The notes beneath the pieces are model-generated. The model saw nothing but the letters and a program-made list of their open reading frames with translations, ran no database searches and was not told the origin of the DNA. The translations under genes and the position numbers were made by a program. This document shows, piece after piece, positions 5,774 through 14,030 of a DNA stretch of 23,841 bases. Numbering within the stretch: position 1 is the first letter of the stretch; each line of letters starts with the position of its first letter. Location: positions 1 to 23,841 of the forward strand of contig JAZQZC010000009.1 of assembly GCA_045633845.1 (NCBI GenBank). The letters are read 5' to 3'. This DNA is from RGIG4708 sp045633845. GTDB lineage: Bacteria; Bacillota; Clostridia; UMGS1810.

Positions 5774-7144
5774 ATGGCAAGTGGAAAATTTGAAATAGAT
5801 ATGTGCAAGGGTTCCATATTTAAAAATGTGGTTATGTTTGCAATTCCGCTTATTTTTTCAAGTCTGCTGCAGCTTTTATACAATGCTGCCGACCTGGTTG
5901 TTGTAAGCCGTTTTGCAGGGTCAGCCGCAATGGGTGCGGTTGGTTCGACGGGAGCTATTACAAATCTTATAGTTAATATAGGTATAGGATTTGCTCTTGG
6001 CGCAAGTGTTGTTGTTGCGCGAAAGTTCGGGGCAAAAGACAGTCACGGAGTTTTCAGAGCGGTGCATACTTCTATGCTTATGAGTGTTGTGCTCGGCATT
6101 GTTGTGTGCATAATCGGTATTGTTGCATCAAAGCCGCTTCTTGTGCTTATGGGCACCCCCGAGGGTGAAGTGCTTGACGGTGCAATCCTTTATATGAGAA
6201 TTATTTTTCTCGGTACTCCTGCTGCTATGGTATATAACTTTGCGGCATCAATACTTCGTGCAGTAGGTGATACAAGACGACCTCTTTACATACTTGCGTG
6301 CACAGGTATTGTCAATGTGGTGCTTAATCTTATTCTTGTAATTTTGGTTCATCTTGATGTTGCAGGTGTTGCCATCGCCACAATTGCTGCAAACTATCTT
6401 TCGGCAATATTTGCTGTGATTATACTTCTTCGTGCCGAAACATCATATAAGCTGGATGTTCATTCGCTTAAAATATATAAGGAAGAGCTTAAAGAAATTG
6501 TAAAAGTCGGTCTTCCTGCAGGTATTCAGAGTTCGTTTTTCAGCATTGCAAACTCTGTAATTCAATCAACTGTAAATTCATTCGGCGCGGCGGCAATTGC
6601 AGGCAATGCGGCGGCAGGTAACATTGAAGGCTTTATATATACCACAATGAACGCATTTTATCAGGCTACTATTACGGGAGTAAGCCAGAACTACGGTGCA
6701 AAAAATGAAAAACGTATAAACAAATGTATATATGTTCCTGCAATATGCGTTGTTGTGCTTGGCTTTACTATGGGACTAATGGGCGTTATATTTTCAAGGC
6801 AGCTTCTTGGTATATACATAACCGATTCTGCGGCTGCTATGGAATTTGGCGTAAAGCGTATGATAACTACATTTCTTCCGTATTTCTTGTGTGGCATAAT
6901 GGAGGTTATGACGGGAGCACTGCGAGGTCTCGGATGCTCAACGGTTACGGCAGTAACATCCTTTATAGGTGCCTGCGGCTTCCGAATTTTGTGGGTGAGT
7001 TTTGTACTTCCCTTTAACAGAGTTATAAATATGCTTTACCTTTGCTGGCCGATTTCCTGGTGCGTGGTAATTTGTATGCACCTTATAACCTTTGCAATAA
7101 TCAGACCAAGAGCGATAAAACGAATGAGGGAGCAGGGGGTATAA
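5774..7144 (+). CDS. MATE-family efflux transporter
   Basis: This 456-residue integral membrane protein has about 12 hydrophobic segments in two similar halves, the usual size and layout of MATE/NorM-type transporters. The family signature is visible in IPLIFSSLLQLLYNAADLVVVSRF near the N-terminus and in the equivalent half-repeat VGLPAGIQSSFFSIANSVIQ near residue 240. ASILRAVGDTRRP is also typical. MATE proteins export cationic or organic compounds using Na+ or H+ gradients; the substrate is unknown. GGAGG precedes the ATG. It lies 27 nt after the hydrolase and one base before the HAD gene, so the three probably share a transcript. A joint role, such as processing and export of a small compound, is only inferred. 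Confidence 0.93.
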   Translation: MASGKFEIDMCKGSIFKNVVMFAIPLIFSSLLQLLYNAADLVVVSRFAGSAAMGAVGSTGAITNLIVNIGIGFALGASVVVARKFGAKDSHGVFRAVHTSMLMSVVLGIVVCIIGIVASKPLLVLMGTPEGEVLDGAILYMRIIFLGTPAAMVYNFAASILRAVGDTRRPLYILACTGIVNVVLNLILVILVHLDVAGVAIATIAANYLSAIFAVIILLRAETSYKLDVHSLKIYKEELKEIVKVGLPAGIQSSFFSIANSVIQSTVNSFGAAAIAGNAAAGNIEGFIYTTMNAFYQATITGVSQNYGAKNEKRINKCIYVPAICVVVLGFTMGLMGVIFSRQLLGIYITDSAAAMEFGVKRMITTFLPYFLCGIMEVMTGALRGLGCSTVTAVTSFIGACGFRILWVSFVLPFNRVINMLYLCWPISWCVVICMHLITFAIIRPRAIKRMREQGV

Positions 7145-7145
7145 A

Positions 7146-7793
7146 ATGTACAAGACAGTTATATTTGACCTTGACGGCACAATACTTAATACCCTTGACG
7201 ATTTGTGGGGCAGTGTAAATTATGCGCTTGGCAGCTTTGGCTACCCGCTTCGCAGCATAAACGAGGTACGTGAGTTTGTGGGAGGCGGAATTAAAAAGCT
7301 TATTGAGCGCGCAGTTCCCGAGGGTACAGATGATGAAGCTACAGACAAAGTGCTTGCTGCTTTTAAGCAGCATTACGGCGCAAATTCCGATGTTAAAACA
7401 AAGCCCTACGACGGAATACTGAGTATGCTGCAAAAATTAAAAAGTTCGGGCATAAAAACCGCCGTTGTTACCAACAAGGCTCATTTTGCCGCAGTTCCGC
7501 TATGTGAAAAATATTTTGAGGGGCTTATTGATATAACAATCGGCGAAAGAGAGGGCGTACGCAAAAAGCCCCATCCCGCTTCACTGCTTGAAGCAATGGA
7601 GCATTTGGGTGCGTCAAGGAAAAATACTCTTTATGTAGGCGACTCCGATGTGGATATATACACCGCAAAAAATGCAGATGTTGACTGCGTGTGTGTAACC
7701 TGGGGTTTTCGCAGCAGGGAATTTTTAATCAAGTCGGGTGCAACTCATATTGCAGACAACGCAAAGGAGCTGCTTGAATATATAATTACATAA
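7146..7793 (+). CDS. HAD-superfamily phosphatase (phosphoglycolate phosphatase-like)
   Basis: This 215-residue protein carries all four HAD motifs. FDLDGTILNT has nucleophile Asp8 and Asp10. Motif II is VVTNKA. The lysine of motif III is in RKKPHP. Motif IV is YVGDSDVDI. A helical cap lies between motifs I and II (subclass I), as in Gph/PgmB-type enzymes. The family removes phosphate from small metabolites; annotation tools often call this phosphoglycolate phosphatase, but substrate cannot be read from sequence. The ATG follows the MATE stop by one base, indicating translational coupling. No clear terminator follows; a weak TTGGT/ACCAA inverted repeat lies near 7840-7855. Confidence 0.9.
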   Translation: MYKTVIFDLDGTILNTLDDLWGSVNYALGSFGYPLRSINEVREFVGGGIKKLIERAVPEGTDDEATDKVLAAFKQHYGANSDVKTKPYDGILSMLQKLKSSGIKTAVVTNKAHFAAVPLCEKYFEGLIDITIGEREGVRKKPHPASLLEAMEHLGASRKNTLYVGDSDVDIYTAKNADVDCVCVTWGFRSREFLIKSGATHIADNAKELLEYIIT

Positions 7794-7869
7794 TAATTGT
7801 GCATAATGAATAAAAATTATTAAAACAATATGTAATTATTGGTTAATTACCAAAAAATATTATAAGTTA

Positions 7870-7898
7870 TTGACTTTTGCAATTTAAAGTGGTACAAT
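7870..7898 (+). promoter_or_regulatory. sigma-A promoter
   Basis: TTGACT (7870-7875) is followed by 17 bp and TACAAT (7893-7898). Spacing is optimal and both hexamers are one base off consensus. It lies about 30 bp upstream of the small membrane-protein gene, and may also feed the downstream metabolic operon by read-through. Confidence 0.75.
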
Positions 7899-7926
7899 AA
7901 AACATATTTTAAAGGAGTTGATTTTG

Positions 7927-8172
7927 ATGATGACTTTTAAATCAGTTAGCAATAAGTTTTCATCAGTTGCAGCAGATGTTGCAACCGCTTCTTCGTGTGC
8001 AAATAATATTGTTGCTTTGGGTGCTGCTTTGGCAGTGCCTTTTTTTGTTGCTATTACTATTATATGCATAATTATGAACATTTTGGACTTTGCCATTACA
8101 CTAATTGCGCTAATAATTATCAAAAATTTAATATGCATCTGTAAAAGTAGTAAGCGTATTAAGGCAGTATAG
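7927..8172 (+). CDS. small hydrophobic membrane protein
   Basis: This protein of about 81 residues is not recognised. After a polar N-terminal stretch of about 25 residues (rich in Ser, Ala and Val) it is almost continuously hydrophobic from about residue 27 to 70 (NIVALGAALAVPFF, IICIIMNILDF, LIALIIIKNLICICK), enough for two membrane helices. It ends in a basic SSKRIK tail. AAAGGAG (7911-7917) supports ATG 7927; ATG 7930 is an alternative. It has its own promoter and terminator. Candidates include a membrane toxin, a bacteriocin-like peptide or a small membrane regulator; nothing in the sequence decides. Confidence 0.65.
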   Translation: MMTFKSVSNKFSSVAADVATASSCANNIVALGAALAVPFFVAITIICIIMNILDFAITLIALIIIKNLICICKSSKRIKAV

Positions 8173-8195
8173 ATTGTCTGTTATGTAATAAATTT

Positions 8196-8232
8196 GTGGC
8201 TTTGCTTTTACTTAGGCAATAGCCACTTTTTT
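8196..8232 (+). terminator. rho-independent terminator, possible attenuator
   Basis: GTGGCT-TTGC pairs with GCAA-T-AGCCAC, with one bulged T, followed by six T at 8227-8232. It ends the small membrane-protein transcript. Only 44 bp separate it from the amidohydrolase GTG, and I see no good separate promoter there, so the large operon may depend on read-through or on a weak promoter that I missed. Confidence 0.8.
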
Positions 8233-8276
8233 ACGTTTTGAATGATAAATAAAAATACGGAAAGGAGAGTGAAAAA

Positions 8277-9074
8277 GTGAAAATAATTGACTTTCATACT
8301 CATATTTATCCTGACAAAATTTCGCAAAAGGCAGTAAAAAGTGTTGGCGATTTTTACAATCTTGATATGTCAGGCGGCGACGGAACTGCACAATGTTTGC
8401 TAAAAAGTGGCAAAAAAGAAGGAATTAGCAATTTTGTTGTACATTCTGTTGCAGTAGACGGCGCTCATGTGCAGATAATCAACAACTACATAGCCGACGA
8501 GTGCAAAAAGCATAACGAGTTTTACGGCTTTGGTACAATGCATGCGGAATATAGCGATAAGCTATTGGAGCTTGAGCGACTACGTAGCCTAGGACTATAT
8601 GGCGTTAAAATTCATCCCGATACCCAGATGTTTAATATGGATGACGAGAGAATGTATGAAGTGTACGATTATATGAGTGAGTTTAATATGCCGCTTCTTA
8701 TTCACTGCGGTGATTACCGCTACACTTTTTCGCATCCCCAAAGGCTTGTTAATGTGCTTGGCAAATTTCCAAAGCTGACTGTTATAGGAGCGCACTTTGG
8801 CGGCTGGTCGGTGTGGGACTTGGCACTTGAGTATTTAAAAGACAAAAATTGCTACCTCGACACATCAAGCTCATTTGCAATGCTTGGGCTAAAAAGAGCC
8901 AAAGAGCTTATTAGGCTATACGGCGCCGAAAGAATGGTGTTCGGAACAGATTATCCTATGTGGAATGTAGGCGATGAACTACAGAATTTTATGAATATAG
9001 GACTAAATACAAACGAAAACGAATTGATATTATATAAGAATGCTTGTAAACTGCTTAAAATAGGAGAGAATTAA
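8277..9074 (+). CDS. amidohydrolase-family (TIM-barrel metal) hydrolase
   Basis: This 265-residue protein opens with MKIIDFHTHIYPDK, with metal ligands His7 and His9. It continues with YGVKIHPD, LLIHCGD, IGAHFGG and FGTDYPMWN, whose Asp is the usual fourth ligand or base. This order is that of the amidohydrolase-2 (ACMSD-like) group, which includes decarboxylases and hydrolases of aromatic or cyclic acids. The reaction is unknown. The start is GTG 8277 with AAAGGAG at 8261-8267 (9-nt spacing); an earlier GTG at 8269 meets a stop at once. The next gene begins directly after its stop, so it is the first gene of the large block and probably works with the following enzymes. Confidence 0.87.
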   Translation: MKIIDFHTHIYPDKISQKAVKSVGDFYNLDMSGGDGTAQCLLKSGKKEGISNFVVHSVAVDGAHVQIINNYIADECKKHNEFYGFGTMHAEYSDKLLELERLRSLGLYGVKIHPDTQMFNMDDERMYEVYDYMSEFNMPLLIHCGDYRYTFSHPQRLVNVLGKFPKLTVIGAHFGGWSVWDLALEYLKDKNCYLDTSSSFAMLGLKRAKELIRLYGAERMVFGTDYPMWNVGDELQNFMNIGLNTNENELILYKNACKLLKIGEN

Positions 9075-10472
9075 ATGAAAAATATATATATTTCGGATAT
9101 TACATTAAGAGAAGATGCAAAAAATTCATCCTTCAGCTTTAAGGAAAAACTTGAAATTGCAAAACAGCTTGACAAGCTCAACATAGATGTTATCGAAACA
9201 GCGCCCATTACAAAAGGCAAAACGGATGTGCTCTATTTGCACACAATTGCACCTGTTGTAAAAAACAGTGTTATTTCGTGCCCTGCCGAGCTCACTGTTG
9301 AGTCAATCCAAAGCACATACGATGCAATCAAAGCTGCTGCAAAGCCAAGGCTTCACCTTATGGTTCCTGTATCGACAGTGGGTATGGAATACATTTGCCA
9401 CAAAAAGCCAAAGGCAGTGCTCGAAATGATTGAAACACTTACATCAAAGGCAAAATCACTGTGCGGCGATGTTGAGGTTTCGTTTATGGATGCAACAAGA
9501 GCCGAAACCGACTTTTTGTATCAGGCAGTGTCTGCTGCAATTACGAGCGGTGCAACAGTTGTTACAATGTGCGATCAAGCAGGTACAATGCTGCCAATGG
9601 AGTTTGAAGCATTTATTACAGGTATCACCCAAAATGTAGAGGGTATTGAAAATGTAACCTTGTCGGTAGAATGCAGTGACGAAATGGCTATGGCAGTTGC
9701 CTGCGCAATATGCTGCATCAATGCAGGTGTTACACAAATCAAAACAACTATGATTTCAAACACCTGTCCTTCACTTGCATCTGTTGCAAAAACCTTCAGA
9801 GCAAAAGGTGACAGCCTCGGCGTTGCCACAAGCATCAATATGACAATTTTGGAAAATTCCATCAAACGAATGAGCTTTGCAGGCACAAATATGCTTGCAG
9901 CGGGCGCTTGTACCGATGTGTATGACGATGAATTCAAGCTTTCGTCAACAGATGACATAAAAACTCTTTCTGCAGTAGTTACAAAAATGGGCTACGACCT
10001 TTCGGAAGAGGACACAAAGCGTGTTTATGATGAATTTGTAAAAATAAGCAAAAACAAGCCTGTGGGCGCAAAAGAAATAGATGCCATTATAGCAAGTGTT
10101 GCAATGCAGGTTGCACCTACATACAAGCTTAACTGCTATGTTGTTAACAGCGGCAACAAAATCACATCTACCGCTCAGGTTGAGCTTGAGCACAAGGGTG
10201 AAGCTAAGCAGGGCTTTTGTATAGGCGACGGTCCTGTTGACGCGGCTTTCCGTGCAATTGAGCAAATTACAGGCACTCACTACGAGCTTGACGACTATCA
10301 GGTTCAGGCGGTAACAGAGGGCAGAGATTCTATGGGCAGCGCCATTATCAAGCTCCGCTGGGGCGGAAAGCTCTACTCGGGAAAAGGTATTTCGACAGAT
10401 GTAATAGAAGCTAGCATTAATGCATACATCAATGCTCTCAACAAAATTTGCTTTGAGGAGGGTGAAGAATAA
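9075..10472 (+). CDS. 2-isopropylmalate synthase-like protein with altered active site
   Basis: This 465-residue protein has the two-domain shape of LeuA/homocitrate synthase: an HMGL-like TIM barrel (about 1-280) and a LeuA dimer/regulatory domain (about 350-460). The latter has LNCYVVNSGN, GDGPVDAAFRAI and GISTDVIEASINAY. The start, SDITLRE, keeps the first metal Asp8 and Arg12 of DTTLRDG. The HxH metal motif of E. coli LeuA (SVHTHDD) is SVECSDE here, with Glu199 and Ser201 in place of both histidines. The ERAGN and SGIHQDG catalytic stretches are also not recognisable. It may be a pseudoenzyme, a regulator that still binds leucine, or an enzyme with new chemistry. Its stop overlaps the next ATG (TAATG). 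Confidence 0.83.
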   Translation: MKNIYISDITLREDAKNSSFSFKEKLEIAKQLDKLNIDVIETAPITKGKTDVLYLHTIAPVVKNSVISCPAELTVESIQSTYDAIKAAAKPRLHLMVPVSTVGMEYICHKKPKAVLEMIETLTSKAKSLCGDVEVSFMDATRAETDFLYQAVSAAITSGATVVTMCDQAGTMLPMEFEAFITGITQNVEGIENVTLSVECSDEMAMAVACAICCINAGVTQIKTTMISNTCPSLASVAKTFRAKGDSLGVATSINMTILENSIKRMSFAGTNMLAAGACTDVYDDEFKLSSTDDIKTLSAVVTKMGYDLSEEDTKRVYDEFVKISKNKPVGAKEIDAIIASVAMQVAPTYKLNCYVVNSGNKITSTAQVELEHKGEAKQGFCIGDGPVDAAFRAIEQITGTHYELDDYQVQAVTEGRDSMGSAIIKLRWGGKLYSGKGISTDVIEASINAYINALNKICFEEGEE

Positions 10473-12937
10473 TGAATTTGTCTTTTTCAACCAACAAATG
10501 GAACAACTTAAAGCTTTCTGACTTTTTTGAAATTGCAAAGCAGTACAAATTCAAAGGAATTGAAATTCACGGCCTTGAGGATATGGTTGACGAAAACGTT
10601 ACCGACATTTATCACAAGCTTATAGAATACAACATTTCTGTTGCTTGTATCGACGTGGTAAACGATATTTCAACCGACACCGACAAAGCCTTTGACGAAT
10701 TTACAAAATGCCTCGATGTATGCGAGAAGCTGCGTATTCCGTATCTCCGTATAAAAGCATCAAGCGAGCAAAATGTAAGAGCATTTATAGATAAGGCTCT
10801 TCCTGTTGCAAAGGCGGCAAAAAAGGTGCTCCTTATCGAAACAATGGGCGTATATGCCGACACAGCAAAGCTTCGTGAGCTCCTTGAGGAATATGCAACA
10901 GACTATGTTGCAGCACTGTGGGATTTGCACTATCCTTACCGCGTGTGCGGCGAAAGCCCCGAAACCACAATAAAAAATCTTGGTGCATATGTAAAGCACA
11001 TTCACGTTAAAGACTCCGAAACCGAGGAGCAGCACAGCCTTATCGGCGAGGGTACAATGCCTATAGATGAGTTTATCAACGCACTCCGCTCGGTAAACTT
11101 TGACGGCTTTATGTCAATAGAGTGGGACCCAAAATGGTACGAAGAAATTGACGACCCCGATGTAATATTCCCGCACTTTGTAAGCTATATGTCAAGATAT
11201 TCGCAAATGTCACGAAACACATCAGCCCTTTTTGAGAACAAAGCGGGCACAGGTAAATTTGTGTGGAAAAAGGATGCACTTGTTGAAAAAACATTTTCAC
11301 AGGTGCTTGACACAATGGTCGAAAACTTCCCCGACCAGTATGCATTCAAGTACACAACACTTGATTACACACGAACATACTCCGAGTTCCGCGACGACGT
11401 TGACACCTTTGCCCGCAGCCTTATTGCAATGGGCGTAAGAGCAGGCTCACACGTTGCGGTATGGGCAACAAATATCCCTCAGTGGTATATTGCTTTCTGG
11501 GCTGCAACCAAAATCGGTGCGGTGCTTGTTACAATGAATACCGCATACAAAATTCACGAGGCAGAATATCTGTTAAAGCAGTCGGATACACACACACTTG
11601 TTACAATAGACGGCTACCGCGATTCAAATTACAAAGAGATTATTGCCGAGCTTTGCCCTGAGCTTGAAAATACCAAAGAGGGCGAAAAGCTCCACTGCAA
11701 GAGATTGCCGTTTTTGCGCAATATCATTACCGTTGGCTACAGCCAAAAGGGATGTATGACCTGGGAGCAGGCAATAGCCAAGGCAGACGAGGTTCCTCTT
11801 TCGGAGGTGTACCGCTTAGCTGCAAAGGTAAATGTTCACGATGTATGTAATATGCAGTACACATCGGGTACAACAGGCTTCCCTAAAGGGGTAATGCTCA
11901 CACATTACAACGTTGTAAACGACGGTAAGTGCATAGGCGACAGAATGGATTTGTCAACTGCAGACAGAATGATGGTTCAGGTGCCAATGTTCCATTGCTT
12001 TGGTATGGTGCTTGCAATGACAGCAACAATGACACATGGCGGAACTCTCCTGCCACTGCCGTACTTCAGCCCCAAATCGTCACTTGCCTGCATCAATCAG
12101 GAGCGAATTACTGCATTCCATGGCGTGCCTACAATGTTTATTGCAATGCTTGAACATCCCGACTTCCCTAAAACCGATTTTTCGTATATGCGTACAGGTA
12201 TTATGGCAGGCTCGCCTTGTCCGATTTCGGTAATGCAGGAAGTTGTAGACAAAATGAATATGAAAGAAATTACCATAGTTTATGGTCAGACAGAGGCATC
12301 TCCAGGATGTACAATGAGCAGCACCGACGATTCTATAGAGGTCAGAGTAGCAACCGTAGGCAGAGCGCTTCCGGGTATCGAGTGCAAAATTGTAGACCCC
12401 GAAACAGGCGAGGATTTGCCCGACAATGTTACAGGCGAGTTTGTGGCGCGTGGCTACAACATAATGAAGGGCTACTACAAAATGCCTCAGGCAACAGCCG
12501 AAGCTATCGACAAAGACGGCTGGCTGCACACAGGTGACCTTGCACTGCGCACTCCCGATGGCAACTACAAAATTACGGGCAGACTCAAGGATATGATTAT
12601 TCGCGGCGGTGAAAATATTTATCCTAAAGAAATCGAAGAATTTATTTACACCCACCAAAAGGTAAAAGACGTTCAGGTTATAGGCGTTCCCGATGAACAA
12701 TACGGTGAAGAGATTATGGCTTGCATAATTCTCAAGGACGGCGAACAGATGACCGCAGACGAAATGAAAAAATATATAATGGATCATATGGCAAAGCATA
12801 AGGTTCCAAGGTATATAGATTTTGTTGATGGCTTCCCGATGAATGTTGCGGGCAAAATTCTCAAATACAAAATGAGAGAAGACGCAATGATTAAGCTTGG
12901 CATCAAAAAGATAGACGGAATTGTCACAAAAGACTAA
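10472..12937 (+). CDS. TIM-barrel isomerase-like domain fused to AMP-forming acyl-CoA synthetase
   Basis: This is an 821-residue two-domain fusion. Residues 1 to about 250 form a xylose isomerase/AP endonuclease 2-like barrel with apparent metal ligands: Glu123 in LLIETMG, Asp151 and His153 in WDLHYP, His176/His178 in KHIHVKD, and Glu217 in SIEWD. After a short linker, residues from about 270 on are a full adenylate-forming ligase. It has the phosphate loop YTSGTTGFPKG (from 463), YGQTEASPG, DGWLHTGDLA, GRLKDMIIRGGENIYPKE, and the C-terminal lysine in AGKILKYK (about 795). It should activate a carboxylic acid to its CoA ester; the barrel could isomerise or dehydrate a substrate or product. 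The frame is open throughout, so this is a true fusion. Confidence 0.9.
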   Translation: MNLSFSTNKWNNLKLSDFFEIAKQYKFKGIEIHGLEDMVDENVTDIYHKLIEYNISVACIDVVNDISTDTDKAFDEFTKCLDVCEKLRIPYLRIKASSEQNVRAFIDKALPVAKAAKKVLLIETMGVYADTAKLRELLEEYATDYVAALWDLHYPYRVCGESPETTIKNLGAYVKHIHVKDSETEEQHSLIGEGTMPIDEFINALRSVNFDGFMSIEWDPKWYEEIDDPDVIFPHFVSYMSRYSQMSRNTSALFENKAGTGKFVWKKDALVEKTFSQVLDTMVENFPDQYAFKYTTLDYTRTYSEFRDDVDTFARSLIAMGVRAGSHVAVWATNIPQWYIAFWAATKIGAVLVTMNTAYKIHEAEYLLKQSDTHTLVTIDGYRDSNYKEIIAELCPELENTKEGEKLHCKRLPFLRNIITVGYSQKGCMTWEQAIAKADEVPLSEVYRLAAKVNVHDVCNMQYTSGTTGFPKGVMLTHYNVVNDGKCIGDRMDLSTADRMMVQVPMFHCFGMVLAMTATMTHGGTLLPLPYFSPKSSLACINQERITAFHGVPTMFIAMLEHPDFPKTDFSYMRTGIMAGSPCPISVMQEVVDKMNMKEITIVYGQTEASPGCTMSSTDDSIEVRVATVGRALPGIECKIVDPETGEDLPDNVTGEFVARGYNIMKGYYKMPQATAEAIDKDGWLHTGDLALRTPDGNYKITGRLKDMIIRGGENIYPKEIEEFIYTHQKVKDVQVIGVPDEQYGEEIMACIILKDGEQMTADEMKKYIMDHMAKHKVPRYIDFVDGFPMNVAGKILKYKMREDAMIKLGIKKIDGIVTKD

Positions 12938-12971
12938 TTCATAAAAAGTACTGTAAAAAGGAGTAGAAATT

Positions 12972-14030
12972 ATGGATATTAAAATTACAAAAACAACTTC
13001 ACCAAAGGCAAAACCTCAGGGTCCCCTTGGTTTTGGTAAAATTTTTACCGACCATATGTTTATGATGAACTACACAGAGGGCAAGGGCTGGCACGATGCA
13101 CGAATTGTTCCTTATCAAAGCATCACACTTGACCCGTCTGCGATGGTGTTCCACTACGGACAGGAAATGTTTGAAGGCCTTAAGGCATACAAGGGTGCTG
13201 ACGGCAAGGCAAGACTTTTCCGCCCCGATATGAATGCAAAAAGAACAAACGCAACAAACAAAAGACTTTGCATCCCTGAGCTCCCCCAAGAGGATTTTGT
13301 AGAGGCAGTAAAAGCAGTGGTAAAAGTAGACGAGGACTGGATTCCTACCGAAGAAGGCACATCGCTCTACATCAGACCTTTTATTATTGCCACAGACGAA
13401 TTTTTGGGAGTTGCACCATCTAAAACATATCTTTTCATTATCATTCTTTCGCCAAGCGGTGCTTACTACGCAAGCGGACTTGCACCTGTTGGCATATGGA
13501 TTGAGGATGATTACGTAAGAGCAGTAAAAGGCGGTATTGGCTTTGCAAAAACAGGCGGTAACTACGCAGCAAGCCTTGCAGCACAGGTAAAAGCACACGA
13601 CGACGGATATTCGCAGGTGTTGTGGCTGGACGGTGTAGAACGTAAATATATCGAAGAAGTTGGTGCAATGAACATTTTCTTCAAAATTGACGGCAAAATT
13701 GTTACACCAATGCTCAACGGCAGTATTTTGCCTGGTATTACACGTAATTCGGTAATTCAGCTGTGCAAGGACTGGGGCTACGAGGTGGAAGAACGCAAAA
13801 TCAGCGTAGACGAGCTTATCGAAGCACAAAGACAAGGCAAGCTTGAAGAATGCTTTGGTACAGGTACCGCAGCGGTTATTTCACCTGTGGGCAAGCTTCG
13901 CTACAAAGACGACGTAATGCTTATCAACAATAACCAAATCGGCGAGGTAAGCCAAAAGCTTTACAATACCATCACAGGTATTCAGTGGGGCAAAATCGCT
14001 GACCAGAACAACTGGACTGTTGAAGTATGA
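12972..14030 (+). CDS. ilvE: branched-chain amino acid aminotransferase
   Basis: This 352-residue class IV aminotransferase resembles the BCAT form found in eukaryotes and many Firmicutes. Key features are FHYGQEMFEGLKAY, RLFRPDMNAKR, YIRPFIIATDEFLGV, the PLP-binding lysine in FAKTGGNYAAS (Lys193), VLWLDGVERKYIEEVGAMN and FGTGTAAVISPVG. It exchanges amino groups between Val, Leu or Ile and 2-oxoglutarate. The length is normal. AAGGAG precedes the ATG. Its position between the acyl-CoA synthetase and oxidoreductase genes points to 2-oxoacids of branched-chain type as the shared intermediates. The stop overlaps the next start (ATGA). Confidence 0.95.
   Translation: MDIKITKTTSPKAKPQGPLGFGKIFTDHMFMMNYTEGKGWHDARIVPYQSITLDPSAMVFHYGQEMFEGLKAYKGADGKARLFRPDMNAKRTNATNKRLCIPELPQEDFVEAVKAVVKVDEDWIPTEEGTSLYIRPFIIATDEFLGVAPSKTYLFIIILSPSGAYYASGLAPVGIWIEDDYVRAVKGGIGFAKTGGNYAASLAAQVKAHDDGYSQVLWLDGVERKYIEEVGAMNIFFKIDGKIVTPMLNGSILPGITRNSVIQLCKDWGYEVEERKISVDELIEAQRQGKLEECFGTGTAAVISPVGKLRYKDDVMLINNNQIGEVSQKLYNTITGIQWGKIADQNNWTVEV

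Noticed and set aside
9575..10538. Minus-strand open frames of 127 and 197 codons
   Set aside because: They are antisense to the LeuA-like gene, with no recognisable motif or ribosome site.
10472..12937. Two separate genes joined by error
   Set aside because: The frame is continuous across the linker (about residues 250-275), with no internal ribosome site or start at the domain boundary that I could see.
12080..13835. Long minus-strand open frames (239 codons at 12080-12799, 278 codons at 12999-13835)
   Set aside because: They lie opposite well-recognised acyl-CoA synthetase and ilvE genes, are cysteine-rich without domains, and lack ribosome sites. They are shadows of plus-strand codon usage.
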